In this document: positions 34,649-41,881 of the stretch, piece after piece
Layout: every line of letters starts with the position of its first letter
Position numbering within the stretch: position 1 is the first letter of the stretch
DNA from: Halanaerobium congolense
GTDB lineage: Bacteria > Bacillota > Halanaerobiia > Halanaerobiales > Halanaerobiaceae
DNA: 41,881 nucleotides
Assembly (NCBI RefSeq): GCF_004366375.1
Contig: NZ_SOEF01000025.1
Location: 1-41,881, forward strand
Direction of reading: 5' to 3'
Made by a program: the position numbers and the translations under genes
The notes under the pieces: generated by a model
What the model saw: the letters and a program-made list of their open reading frames with translations, nothing else
What the model was told of the DNA's origin: nothing
The model's database searches: none

Positions 34649-35902
34649 ATGAAAACTAGAGCTCTGAGATTATATGAAAAAAAAGATTTAAGGTTGGAAG
34701 AATTTGAACTTCCCGAAATAAAAGAAAATGAGATTCTGGCAGAGGTTGTCACAAACAGTATTTGCATGTCGACATACAAAACGGTTCTTCAGGGAGCCGA
34801 CCATAAGCGTGTTCCTAATGATGTTGCAGAAAATCCAACTATTACAGGACATGAATTTGCAGGAGAAATTTTAAAAGTCGGTTCAAAATGGCAGGATGAA
34901 TATCAGCCTGGACAAAAATTTACTGTTTCACCAGTTTTAGATTACAAGGGTAAATCCAATACTGCAGGTTATTCTTATAAATATTTTGGCGGCAACAGTC
35001 AGTATGTAATAATTCCAGCAGAAGCGATGGAGCTAGGATATCTTTTTAAATATGAAGGAGATGCTTTTTATGAAGCATCATTAGCTGAACCTATCTCCTG
35101 TGTGATTGGTGGTTATAAATCCGTTTATCATAATGTTGATGATTATACTCATAAAATGGGAATAATTGAAAATGGAAGCACAGCTCTTCTGGGAGCTGCT
35201 GGTCCGATGGGTATTGGTGCTTTAGATTATGCCCTTCACTCAGAAAGAACTCCTTCTCTTTTAGTTTTGGTAGATATAAATCAGGATAGATTAGATAGAT
35301 TGGCAAAGATTTTCCCACCAGCAGAAGCAGAAAAAAATGATATTGAATTACATTATATTAATCCACAGGATGAAAATGATCTGATTGAAAAATTAAAAGA
35401 ACTTAATGGAGGCAGTGGTTATAATGATGTATTTGTATATGCTCCTGTTAAATCTCTAGTTGAAGATGGAGATAGGCTTTTAGGTGATGATGGAAATCTG
35501 CATTTTTTTGCAGGCCCTACAAACAAAAACTTTTCAGCTGAAGTTAATTTTTATAATGTGCATTATTCTGCTACTCATTTTACAGGTTCATCAGGTGGCA
35601 ATGATGAGGATATGAAAGAAGCTCTCAGACTTTTTGCAGAAAGAAAACTAAAGCCTGCTAAAATGATTACCCATATAGGTGGATTAAATACTGCTGAAGA
35701 TACTATTTTGAATCTTCCTAATCTGCCAGGTGGGAAAAAATTGATTTATACAGGAATTGATATGGAATTAACTGCATTAGATGATCTTGCTGTACGCGGA
35801 GAAGAAGATGCTCGTTTCACTGAATTGGCAAAAATAGTTGAAGACAATAATGGAATATGGTCAAAAAAAGCAGAAGAATATCTTCTCCAGAATTTCAAAT
35901 AA
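34649..35902 (+). CDS. Zinc-type dehydrogenase resembling sorbose-1-phosphate reductase (SorE/YggP-like)
   Basis: This 417-residue medium-chain dehydrogenase/reductase has a catalytic zinc site with Cys39 (NSICMSTYK), His68-Glu69 (TGHEFAGEI) and Glu in EASLAEPISC. The four-Cys structural zinc lobe is absent. The Rossmann motif is ALLGAAGPMGIGALD. The opening (ALRLYEKKDLRLEEFELPEI, then GADHKRVPNDVAENP) matches my recollection of L-sorbose-1-phosphate reductase and E. coli YggP, so a sugar- or polyol-phosphate substrate is likely. The ATG at 34649 is chosen because CTGGGAGG at 34635-34642 fits it; an ATG at 34628 lies within the operator. A terminator follows. Confidence 0.85.
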   Translation: MKTRALRLYEKKDLRLEEFELPEIKENEILAEVVTNSICMSTYKTVLQGADHKRVPNDVAENPTITGHEFAGEILKVGSKWQDEYQPGQKFTVSPVLDYKGKSNTAGYSYKYFGGNSQYVIIPAEAMELGYLFKYEGDAFYEASLAEPISCVIGGYKSVYHNVDDYTHKMGIIENGSTALLGAAGPMGIGALDYALHSERTPSLLVLVDINQDRLDRLAKIFPPAEAEKNDIELHYINPQDENDLIEKLKELNGGSGYNDVFVYAPVKSLVEDGDRLLGDDGNLHFFAGPTNKNFSAEVNFYNVHYSATHFTGSSGGNDEDMKEALRLFAERKLKPAKMITHIGGLNTAEDTILNLPNLPGGKKLIYTGIDMELTALDDLAVRGEEDARFTELAKIVEDNNGIWSKKAEEYLLQNFK

Positions 35903-35921
35903 AAAAGAATAAAATTATAAA

Positions 35922-35982
35922 AACCTCATTATAAAAACAGCAGTTTTACTTTGAGCTGTTTAAATATGGGGTTGCTTTTTTT
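35922..35982. terminator. Two-tier terminator between the convergent dehydrogenase and deoR-type genes
   Basis: An inner stem AACAGC/GCTGTT (35936-35941 and 35955-35960) sits within an outer stem AACCTCAT/ATGGGGTT (35922-35929 and 35966-35973). A T-run follows at 35976-35982. The reversed sequence also ends in T-rich DNA, so it can serve the leftward gene. Confidence 0.8.
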
Positions 35983-36035
35983 GATCTGTTTAAAGTTACA
36001 TAAAATTTTAAATTGAGATTAATTAAGAAGAAGTT

Positions 36036-36806
36036 TTATTTACCAACTATGATATCAATTCCTGCTTCTTTAATTTTCTTTACATCATCTTCTTCTATAC
36101 CAGAATCGGTTATTAGTAGATCAATATCACTTGTTTTTGCAAACTGAGCTGCAGAAGTATGGCCAATTTTAGTATGATCAACTAATGCAATAAGTTTACT
36201 GGATTTAGATACCATTTTCTTTTTTAATTCTACTTCATAAAAATTGAAATCTGTTAAACCATTATTAACATTAAATCCATGTGAAGAAGTAATCATTAAA
36301 TCAGCTGAAATATCATCTAACATACAGCTACCAATTAAGCCTTCAACCGATCCTGATTTAGGTCTTACAATTCCACCGAGAAGGATTACATTAAAATCTT
36401 CTTCATTTTTTACTTCAAGTGCTGTGTAAATACCATTGGTAAGAACGGTTAATTTTTCACAGTTGGAAAGATAAGGAATAAGATAAAGGATTGTTGAACT
36501 GGCATCAAGTATAATTGTCTGACCACTTTTAATATAATCTTTTGCTAACTTACCAATTGCTTTCTTTTCTTCAATATTTTTTTCACTTCTTTTGTGAAAA
36601 TTACGAAAACTATCGACCTCATCTTTATCCGGAAGAACAGCTCCACCATGGATTCTTTCTATAAGACCTTGTTCTTCCAATTGGGCTAAATCGTTGCGAA
36701 TAGTTGCACCTGAAACATCTAGTTCTTTTTCCAGTTTTTGAGTAGATATTTGCTTATATGTTTTAAGCAACTCTAAAATTTTATTTTTTCTGGTATGTGA
36801 AAGCAT
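36036..36806 (-). CDS. DeoR-family transcriptional regulator
   Basis: This 256-residue repressor-type protein has an N-terminal winged helix (residues 1-55) with the DeoR signature ISTQKLEKELDVSGATIRNDLAQLEEQGLIERIHGGAVL. The effector domain follows (about 75-250), a ribose-phosphate-isomerase-like fold with DASSTILYL, LTVLTNGIY and LLGGIVRPKSGSVEG. Such regulators usually sense phosphorylated sugars. The ATG at 36806 is chosen for its GGAGG site; a TTG at 36821 overlaps it. It is leftward in the middle of the catabolic locus, with related promoter elements at 26.6, 34.6 and 37.2 kb that could be its operators. No copy was found before its own gene. Confidence 0.92.
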   Translation of the reverse strand: MLSHTRKNKILELLKTYKQISTQKLEKELDVSGATIRNDLAQLEEQGLIERIHGGAVLPDKDEVDSFRNFHKRSEKNIEEKKAIGKLAKDYIKSGQTIILDASSTILYLIPYLSNCEKLTVLTNGIYTALEVKNEEDFNVILLGGIVRPKSGSVEGLIGSCMLDDISADLMITSSHGFNVNNGLTDFNFYEVELKKKMVSKSSKLIALVDHTKIGHTSAAQFAKTSDIDLLITDSGIEEDDVKKIKEAGIDIIVGK

Positions 36807-37324
36807 AGAAAAGACCTCCAATCTATAATTTTTAATAAAATTATCTTATTTGAATTTTATGATCAATATTGAATGTTCTTATTAAAGGTCCATTTAGAAG
36901 TTTATTTGGATATTAAGGCCTTTTATATTTTTAATTGTATTTTATAAAATTTCAATTGTCAAGCATATATTCAGTAAAATTAAAAAAAATTTAAAATTAC
37001 TTCTTTTTTATCTTTGAAATAAAAATAAATAAAAAAATATTCAAGAATTAAAATTTTAGTTCAGGCAGAATTATCTAGGTTTATAAATGTATTTAAAGCT
37101 TAACAAATTAGAGATTAAAGCAGATAGCAAAAGATAAATAAATATAGAATACTAAAAAGGTATATGAAAAAATAATAAAAATATATGAAAAAATATGAAA
37201 ATAAATAATAGAAAATACTTGCTTTTAGTTTTATTTTATGTTAATATTTAATTGACGAAAAAGTTTTTATATTCTTTATTAAGTAAAATAATTAAAATTG
37301 GTTTAATCTTAAGGAGGAATTTTA
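36807..37324. other. Divergent AT-rich intergenic region between deoR-type and AraM-like genes
   Basis: This 518-bp noncoding region is about 80 percent A+T by eye. A possible leftward promoter for the regulator is TTGATC, 17 bp, TAATTT on the minus strand (about 36870-36840). The regulated rightward promoter lies at 37219-37266, followed by an AAGGAGG site. No coding frame or RNA gene was recognised. Confidence 0.55.
37219..37266 (+). promoter_or_regulatory. Promoter with putative DeoR-type operator, AraM-like gene (site 3)
   Basis: TTGCTT at 37219-37224, a 17-bp spacer, then TAATAT at 37242-37247. TGACGAAAAAGTTT (37253-37266) follows directly. It shares ACGAAAAAGTT and the same distance from the -10 with site 1, though the outer inverted bases are less perfect. 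Confidence 0.6.
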
Positions 37325-38656
37325 ATGGATTTAAATCTTAAAGAAATTTCAGGAAAAGAATGTTCATGTGGTAAAGTACACGAGGTACCTATAAAAGAGG
37401 TTGTAATTGAAGAAAATGCTTTGAGTAGAATCCCAGATTTAATAAGTAGAGTATCTGAAGAAAAAAAGGTTTATGTTGTTAATGATAAGAATACAAAAGC
37501 TGCTGCAGGTGATAAAGTACAATCGTTGCTGAAAGAGTCAGGTTTTGAAGTTGAAGAAATATTACTAAAAGAAAAAGAAGGTGATGATCACCTAGTTCCA
37601 GATCCAGATGCAATTTTTGGTGTTTTATCTGGTGTAGATGATGATGGATATATTTTGGCAGTTGGGTCAGGAAGCATCAATGATCTTACCGCTTATGCAG
37701 CTCGTAAAATGGGCAGACCATATTCTATCGTAGCTACTGCTCCTTCAATGGATGGTTATGCTTCTTCCATTGCTTCTATTACTTATGAGGGTGTAAAAAA
37801 ATCTTATGATATTATCCCACCAGATTTTATAGCTGCAGATCTTAATGTACTTGCTGAATCACCCTGGAAGTTAATTCAATCAGGACTTGGTGATTTACTT
37901 GGTAAAGTGACTTCACTGCTGGGATGGAAGATGCAGCGTGAATTATTAGATGCATATTTCTGTCAGGAAGCTTATGATATGGTTGAGAACGTATTGGATG
38001 ATCTTTTCAATGACTATGAAACGATTATTGAACGTAAGATTGAAGGAATTGATGCCCTGACAAAAGGATTGATTTATTCAGGTATTGCAATGATGATGGT
38101 TGGCAACTCAAGACCGGCTTCTGCAGGAGAACATCAGATATCACATTTCTTTGATATGTATTCTGGTATATTCCAGGAATCTGTGCCTACACATGGAATA
38201 AAAGTTGGAACAGCAACAGTTATTACTAGTGAATTTTATTTAAAACTGCTTGAAACAAATTTTGTTGATCTTGAATTAAATCATGATAGAGAAGCAAGAG
38301 AAAAAGCAATTAAAGAAATTTACTTGGAAAAAGCGCCTAAGATATTAGAACTATTAGATCAAAGATGGGAACGCGAAAAGATAAGCAAAGAAAAACTGCT
38401 TGAAAAAGAGGGAAACTTAAAATCTTATATTGAAGAATATAAAGAAAATCTGAAAAAAGTAGATGAAATTCTTGATGATTTTGGTTTTTTTGACAGAGAA
38501 GATGTTAAAGGACTTAATCATGATTGGTTGCGAAAAGCTGTAAATTATGGTTTTGAAATAAGGGTTCGCTATTCTATCTTAACACTATTAAATCAGGCTG
38601 GACTTCTGGAAGATTGGGCAGAAGAAGCAATTGATAATTTAGAAACAAGACTTTAG
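37325..38656 (+). CDS. sn-glycerol-1-phosphate dehydrogenase family protein (AraM/EgsA-like)
   Basis: This 443-residue NAD(P)-dependent, metal-dependent dehydrogenase resembles B. subtilis AraM, which reduces dihydroxyacetone phosphate to sn-glycerol 1-phosphate. It has the nucleotide loop AVGSGSINDLTAY (112-124), TAPSMDGYASS (138-148), and metal ligands in SGLGDLLGK (Asp190), AGEHQISHF (His270) and PTHGIKVG (His290). The N-terminal CSCGKVHEVP motif is also typical. It is about 50 residues longer than AraM, mostly towards the C-terminus. Strong AAGGAGG site. It is followed by a HAD phosphatase, mirroring the araL-araM pair of the Bacillus arabinose operon. It may act on a different polyol phosphate here. 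Confidence 0.88.
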   Translation: MDLNLKEISGKECSCGKVHEVPIKEVVIEENALSRIPDLISRVSEEKKVYVVNDKNTKAAAGDKVQSLLKESGFEVEEILLKEKEGDDHLVPDPDAIFGVLSGVDDDGYILAVGSGSINDLTAYAARKMGRPYSIVATAPSMDGYASSIASITYEGVKKSYDIIPPDFIAADLNVLAESPWKLIQSGLGDLLGKVTSLLGWKMQRELLDAYFCQEAYDMVENVLDDLFNDYETIIERKIEGIDALTKGLIYSGIAMMMVGNSRPASAGEHQISHFFDMYSGIFQESVPTHGIKVGTATVITSEFYLKLLETNFVDLELNHDREAREKAIKEIYLEKAPKILELLDQRWEREKISKEKLLEKEGNLKSYIEEYKENLKKVDEILDDFGFFDREDVKGLNHDWLRKAVNYGFEIRVRYSILTLLNQAGLLEDWAEEAIDNLETRL

Positions 38657-38828
38657 ATTATACTTTAAATTGAAAAGAAAACTAAATTTTTTTTCTAAGA
38701 TATAGCTCTTTATTAAACTACAATAAAACTCTGAAAATATTTGCTTAATGTTTGCTTAAAATTTTTTAATATCAATAAGATTGATGAAATAGATAATGCG
38801 ATAAATTTTTTAAAGGGAATGATAATAA

Positions 38829-39638
38829 ATGACTAAAATTAAAGATATCAATTGTTTTTTACTTGACATGGATGGTACCATTTATTTGAGCAATAAATTA
38901 ATTGATAAAGCAGTAGATTTTATTAATCTACTTGATGAACAGGGTAAGGATTATGTTTTTTTTACAAATAATTCTTCCAAAAATACTAAGGATTATCAAA
39001 AAAAGCTAAAGCGTTTTGGTCTAGAAGTTCCAGTCGAAAGAATTGTTAATTCAGGTCAGGTTACTGCAGATTATGTCAATAAGAAGAAAGAAGGAGCAAA
39101 GGTTTATCCTTTAGGAACACCTTCTTTAGAACAGGAATTAGCTGATGCGGGATTAAAAATAGCAAAAGATAAAAATGAAGATATAGATTTTGTTGTTTTA
39201 GGTTTTGATAAAACTCTAGAGTATAAGAAACTCTGGGATGCACATGATTTAATACTGGATGGGGTCGAATATATAGCCACAAATCCCGATTATGTCTGTC
39301 CACTTGAAGGTGGCAAAAGCATGCCTGATTGTGGCTCGATGATCAGTCTTCTCGAAACATCTACAGGTAAGAGACCACTGGTGATTGGGAAACCTAATAC
39401 TATGATGGTTGATTATGTATCTGATACTCTCGGTGTAAAAAAAGATAGAATGGCTATGGTTGGAGATAGGCTTTATACAGATATTAAGATGGCCATTGAT
39501 GCTGATATTACAAGCATACTAGTTTTAAGTGGTGAATCAACTAAAGAAACGCTTGAGGAGAGCCCTCATGAACCTGATTATGCTCTCGAATCTGTTGCAG
39601 ATATAATGGATGAACTAAAAAATAATAATAGTCAGTAG
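38829..39638 (+). CDS. HAD superfamily (IIA, NagD/AraL-type) sugar phosphatase
   Basis: This 269-residue cytosolic phosphatase has the nucleophile motif FLLDMDGTIY (Asp13, general acid Asp15), motif II in FFTNNSSKN, the Lys in IGKPNTMM and the metal motif MVGDRLYTDIKMA. The cap is of the C2 type, as in NagD and AraL. Family members hydrolyse a range of sugar phosphates and glycerol phosphate, often to limit build-up of toxic intermediates. It lies 172 bp after the AraM-like gene and 62 bp before dhaK. Together with the dehydrogenase it could convert dihydroxyacetone phosphate to glycerol, or trim side products. Ribosome site is weak (AAAGGGAA). Confidence 0.9.
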   Translation: MTKIKDINCFLLDMDGTIYLSNKLIDKAVDFINLLDEQGKDYVFFTNNSSKNTKDYQKKLKRFGLEVPVERIVNSGQVTADYVNKKKEGAKVYPLGTPSLEQELADAGLKIAKDKNEDIDFVVLGFDKTLEYKKLWDAHDLILDGVEYIATNPDYVCPLEGGKSMPDCGSMISLLETSTGKRPLVIGKPNTMMVDYVSDTLGVKKDRMAMVGDRLYTDIKMAIDADITSILVLSGESTKETLEESPHEPDYALESVADIMDELKNNNSQ

Positions 39639-39700
39639 TTTTTTTAATTAGCTTCAAATAAATTAAATTATTTTCAAAATAATTTAAAGGAGGAATTATT

Positions 39701-40726
39701 ATGGGTAATCCAAATTATGAGAAGTATCTTAATGATCCGGAAGATTTGATTGAAGAGATGATTGATGGTTTTGTTAAGTCATATGAAAACAAAATAAAAA
39801 GGGTTTCGGAAAGATGTGTTGCGAAAAAAGAAGCCCCTATTAAAGGTAAAGTAGGAGTAGTCTCTGGAGGTGGCTCAGGTCATTTACCTGCATTTATGGG
39901 ATATATTGGTCAAGGAGCATTAGATGCAGTAGCAGTAGGAGATATTTTTTCCTCGCCTTCGGTTGATCATATTTATGAAACTATTAAAGCTGCAGATGGA
40001 GGAGAAGGAGTTCTCTGCTGTATAGGTAACTTTAGTGGAGATATCATGAATTTCGAAATGGCAGCAGAAATGGCTGAAGAAGATGGAATAGATGTAGATA
40101 CAGTTATTATTAATGATGATGTTGCTTCGGCACCAAAAGAAAAGATGGAAAACAGACGTGGTGTTGCAGGTGAGGTAATTATTTGGAAGATTGCTGGAGC
40201 AATGGCAGAAAGAGGATACAGCTTAGCAAAAATGAAAGAAATTTCCGATAAAGCCCTATTTAACACACGCAGTATGGGAGTTGCTCATAAACCATGTATT
40301 ATGCCGACAAATGGTGAACCCAGTTTTGAGTTAGCAGAAGGTGAAATGGAAATTGGTGTAGGACATCACGGTGAGCCAGGTATTAGAAAAGAAACTATGA
40401 AAACAAATAATGAGGTTACAGCTGATTTAGTTAACATAGTTCTTAAAGACCTCCCCTATAAAGAGGGGGATGAGGTAGTTGTTTTAATCAATGGTCTTGG
40501 AGCCACCTCTCCTCTTGAAATGTATATTTCTTATCGTAAAGTATATAATATGCTTGAGGAAAAAGGAATAGATATTGTTAAAAACTATATTGGTGAATTA
40601 TTTACTTCACAAGAGATGGCAGGTTATTCTATTACACTAACCAAAGTTGATGATCAACTAAAAGAATTGTTTGCTGATAAATGTGATGCAGTATCCTTTA
40701 AACAAATGAAAGAGGATATTAACTAA
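39701..40726 (+). CDS. dhaK: DhaK-type dihydroxyacetone kinase subunit, variant substrate motif
   Basis: This 341-residue ketone-binding subunit of the dihydroxyacetone kinase family has a GGGSGH loop (His61) and Asp114 in NFSGDIMNF. His223 in GHHGEPG is the residue that binds the substrate carbonyl covalently. The common GHEPAHAG motif of DhaK reads GHLPAFMG here, and the usual KNYTGD reads GNFSGD, so the pocket may be altered. DhaK needs a DhaL nucleotide subunit (and DhaM for PEP-dependent forms); none is visible. An IS1380 copy begins 21 bp after the stop, so dhaL may lie beyond it. Strong AAAGGAGG site. The substrate may be dihydroxyacetone or a related ketose such as erythrulose. Confidence 0.9.
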   Translation: MGNPNYEKYLNDPEDLIEEMIDGFVKSYENKIKRVSERCVAKKEAPIKGKVGVVSGGGSGHLPAFMGYIGQGALDAVAVGDIFSSPSVDHIYETIKAADGGEGVLCCIGNFSGDIMNFEMAAEMAEEDGIDVDTVIINDDVASAPKEKMENRRGVAGEVIIWKIAGAMAERGYSLAKMKEISDKALFNTRSMGVAHKPCIMPTNGEPSFELAEGEMEIGVGHHGEPGIRKETMKTNNEVTADLVNIVLKDLPYKEGDEVVVLINGLGATSPLEMYISYRKVYNMLEEKGIDIVKNYIGELFTSQEMAGYSITLTKVDDQLKELFADKCDAVSFKQMKEDIN

Positions 40727-40747
40727 ATTCACATATAAAATAAATTT

Positions 40748-41881
40748 AACTTGAATTCGGCAAGTAAAAAGTTAAAGTAGTTCTTTTTAGATTTTTGCCG
40801 TTAAAAAATCATTTCAATCTATTAAAATTAAATATTTAGTCTTAATTTAGATAACCAGTTAAATAAATTATCCAGCTCCCAGATTTCAGACGCACTTAAC
40901 TAAACTATGGTTTTCATAGCTTAAAAATTAGTCTCAACTGTACTGGTGGTTTTAATTTAGGACCACCTTCTTTCTAAAATCTGTTAACGCCTTTCTAAGA
41001 TGTGTAATTGTTTTTTTCAGCAGTTTATTTGGGGCAAATCGGATGTGTTTGTACCAGCCACTGCCGCAGATATTACCTGCTATTTTGTAAAATATTCTTC
41101 TGATCGTTGTTATCTCATGATGGTGCATACTTTCAGGTAAGAAAGTTCTTTTAAACCAGTTATTAAGGTTAAAAGCAATCATTTTAATCAGTAAATACAG
41201 TTCATTACATTTGCGATTAATCTGAGTGTTCTGGTCAAAGGCAAAACCTTCTTTCAGCTCGTCAATCTTGTTTTCAATATTACAGCGTTGGTTGTAGTCA
41301 TTAAATACTTCTTCAGCTGTTAGATAGTCAACATTAGTAACTATGGCCTGATATTCATAGGTGAACTCTTCAAAAAGAAGCTGACCATTTTTGTTGCTTT
41401 TAGGTAACGATTTTTTGATTAAAACAAATCTACGCTCTCTATCCCAGCTTTTTAATGGAACTCTAATTTCTGTAACACTAAATGTGTTATCAATTTTGAC
41501 CCAGGGGTATTGGTCTGGATTTTCATTAACATAATCAATAATTTTTTTGACACCATTTTGCATTTTAGCTTTGATCACATATTCGATACCGTTATCTTCA
41601 CAGTATCTAAAGTTTTTCTGATCAAAAAATCCTCTATCTGCTCTGATTCTTTTTAGATACCAGGTTTTAGGTAGAGTCTCAATACAGGATTCTAAGAAAC
41701 TAAGGAATTCATGGTTGCTGTGATGAGTACCTTCTTCCAGTGTCAGGTTAAGTAGTTCATCAGTCTTAGAAATGATACCAACTTTCTCTTTAAAAGAAGG
41801 TCTGCCTTTATATCTTGGATTATATCCATTTTCAGAACCTTCCTGATTACCAAAAACAGTACAGACTGTATCATCAAAGTC
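40748..41881 (-). mobile_element. IS1380-type insertion sequence, right copy, 5' part outside window
   Basis: This is the reverse-complement counterpart of 1-1134, collinear over 1134 bases with about 27 differences, most of them silent. It begins 21 bp after dhaK with AACTTGAATTCGGC, the downstream end of the element. The outermost 95 bases match those of the left copy exactly. The other end and any target duplication are outside the window. Confidence 0.85.
40952..41881 (-). CDS. IS1380-family transposase, C-terminal 309 residues (partial at window edge)
   Basis: The frame is open from the window edge at 41881 to the stop at 40952. It has the same catalytic elements as the left copy (DFDDTV at the edge, RADRGFF, and the Y-R-E-K motif in YNQRCNIENKIDELK). 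Over the shared C-terminal 208 residues it differs by one, Ser for Asn in LPKSNKNG. No frameshift or stop is seen, so both copies look functional over the visible part. It points toward dhaK, so its transcripts would run antisense into the metabolic locus unless stopped. Confidence 0.88.
   Translation of the reverse strand, partial: DFDDTVCTVFGNQEGSENGYNPRYKGRPSFKEKVGIISKTDELLNLTLEEGTHHSNHEFLSFLESCIETLPKTWYLKRIRADRGFFDQKNFRYCEDNGIEYVIKAKMQNGVKKIIDYVNENPDQYPWVKIDNTFSVTEIRVPLKSWDRERRFVLIKKSLPKSNKNGQLLFEEFTYEYQAIVTNVDYLTAEEVFNDYNQRCNIENKIDELKEGFAFDQNTQINRKCNELYLLIKMIAFNLNNWFKRTFLPESMHHHEITTIRRIFYKIAGNICGSGWYKHIRFAPNKLLKKTITHLRKALTDFRKKVVLN

Noticed and set aside
1-41881. The whole window as a composite transposon bounded by two IS1380 copies
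   Set aside because: The two copies differ at about 27 of 1134 bases, the cargo is a stretch of ordinary chromosomal genes, and no outer ends or target duplication can be seen. A contig ending in repeats is the simpler reading.
1-41881. Circular molecule with terminal overlap
   Set aside because: The identical 95 bases at the two ends are in inverted, not direct, orientation, so they cannot close a circle.

Overview
The window is about 42 kb of AT-rich DNA from a fermentative, probably halophilic, diderm member of the Firmicutes, most likely the order Halanaerobiales. This is an inference. The supporting signs are acidic, lysine-rich proteins, strong AGGAGG ribosome binding sites and clostridial-type gene families, combined with a TolC/adaptor/RND efflux operon that only makes sense with an outer membrane. 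FliK-like and FlhB-like genes and CheX point to a motile cell. No rRNA, tRNA, CRISPR array or phage module was seen.

Layout: both ends lie inside inverted copies of one IS1380-type element (1-1134 and 40748-41881), with the 5' part of each transposase outside the window. 1170-7739 is one rightward run: Fe-S aldo/keto reductase, lipid kinase, secreted solute-binding protein, GHL10-type protein, site-2 protease with CBS domains, and a DUF2177 membrane protein. 7879-15342 is an envelope and efflux block: a Spy/CpxP-like protein, then a tightly overlapping operon of two TolC-like proteins, an adaptor and an RND pump. 15425-18568 holds a secreted Asp-rich protein, a bacteriohemerythrin-CheX pair, a membrane protein and a FlhB-like C-domain protein. 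An ISL3-type element with an 8-bp target duplication separates the FlhB-like gene from its FliK-like partner (20038-21621). 21809-26234 holds an unusual NapH-type polyferredoxin/flavin reductase fusion, a small Cys-rich protein, a TIGR00266 protein, an HD hydrolase, an FxsA protein and a small unknown.

26577-40726 is the most interesting part: a sugar, polyol or ketose phosphate catabolic locus. It encodes an atypical RpiB-type isomerase, transaldolase and transketolase (terminator, then an IS1182-like insertion), followed by an FGGY kinase, a class II ketose-phosphate aldolase and a SorE/YggP-like dehydrogenase. A leftward DeoR-type regulator follows, then a glycerol-1-phosphate dehydrogenase (AraM) homologue, a NagD/AraL-type HAD phosphatase and a DhaK-like kinase subunit. 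Three promoters in the locus share a TAACGAAA-like element just downstream of the -10, so the DeoR protein may control them together. The isomerase lacks the ring-opening histidine of ribose-5-phosphate isomerase B and the DhaK has a changed substrate-loop motif. Together with transketolase and transaldolase this suggests use of an acyclic tetrulose (erythrulose-type) or similar phosphate. That is a hypothesis, not a demonstrated pathway.

Three transposition events have hit or flank functional units here (upstream of the aldo/keto reductase, between the fliK-like and flhB-like genes, and between transketolase and kinase). A fourth copy sits 21 bp after dhaK, where DhaL would be expected.
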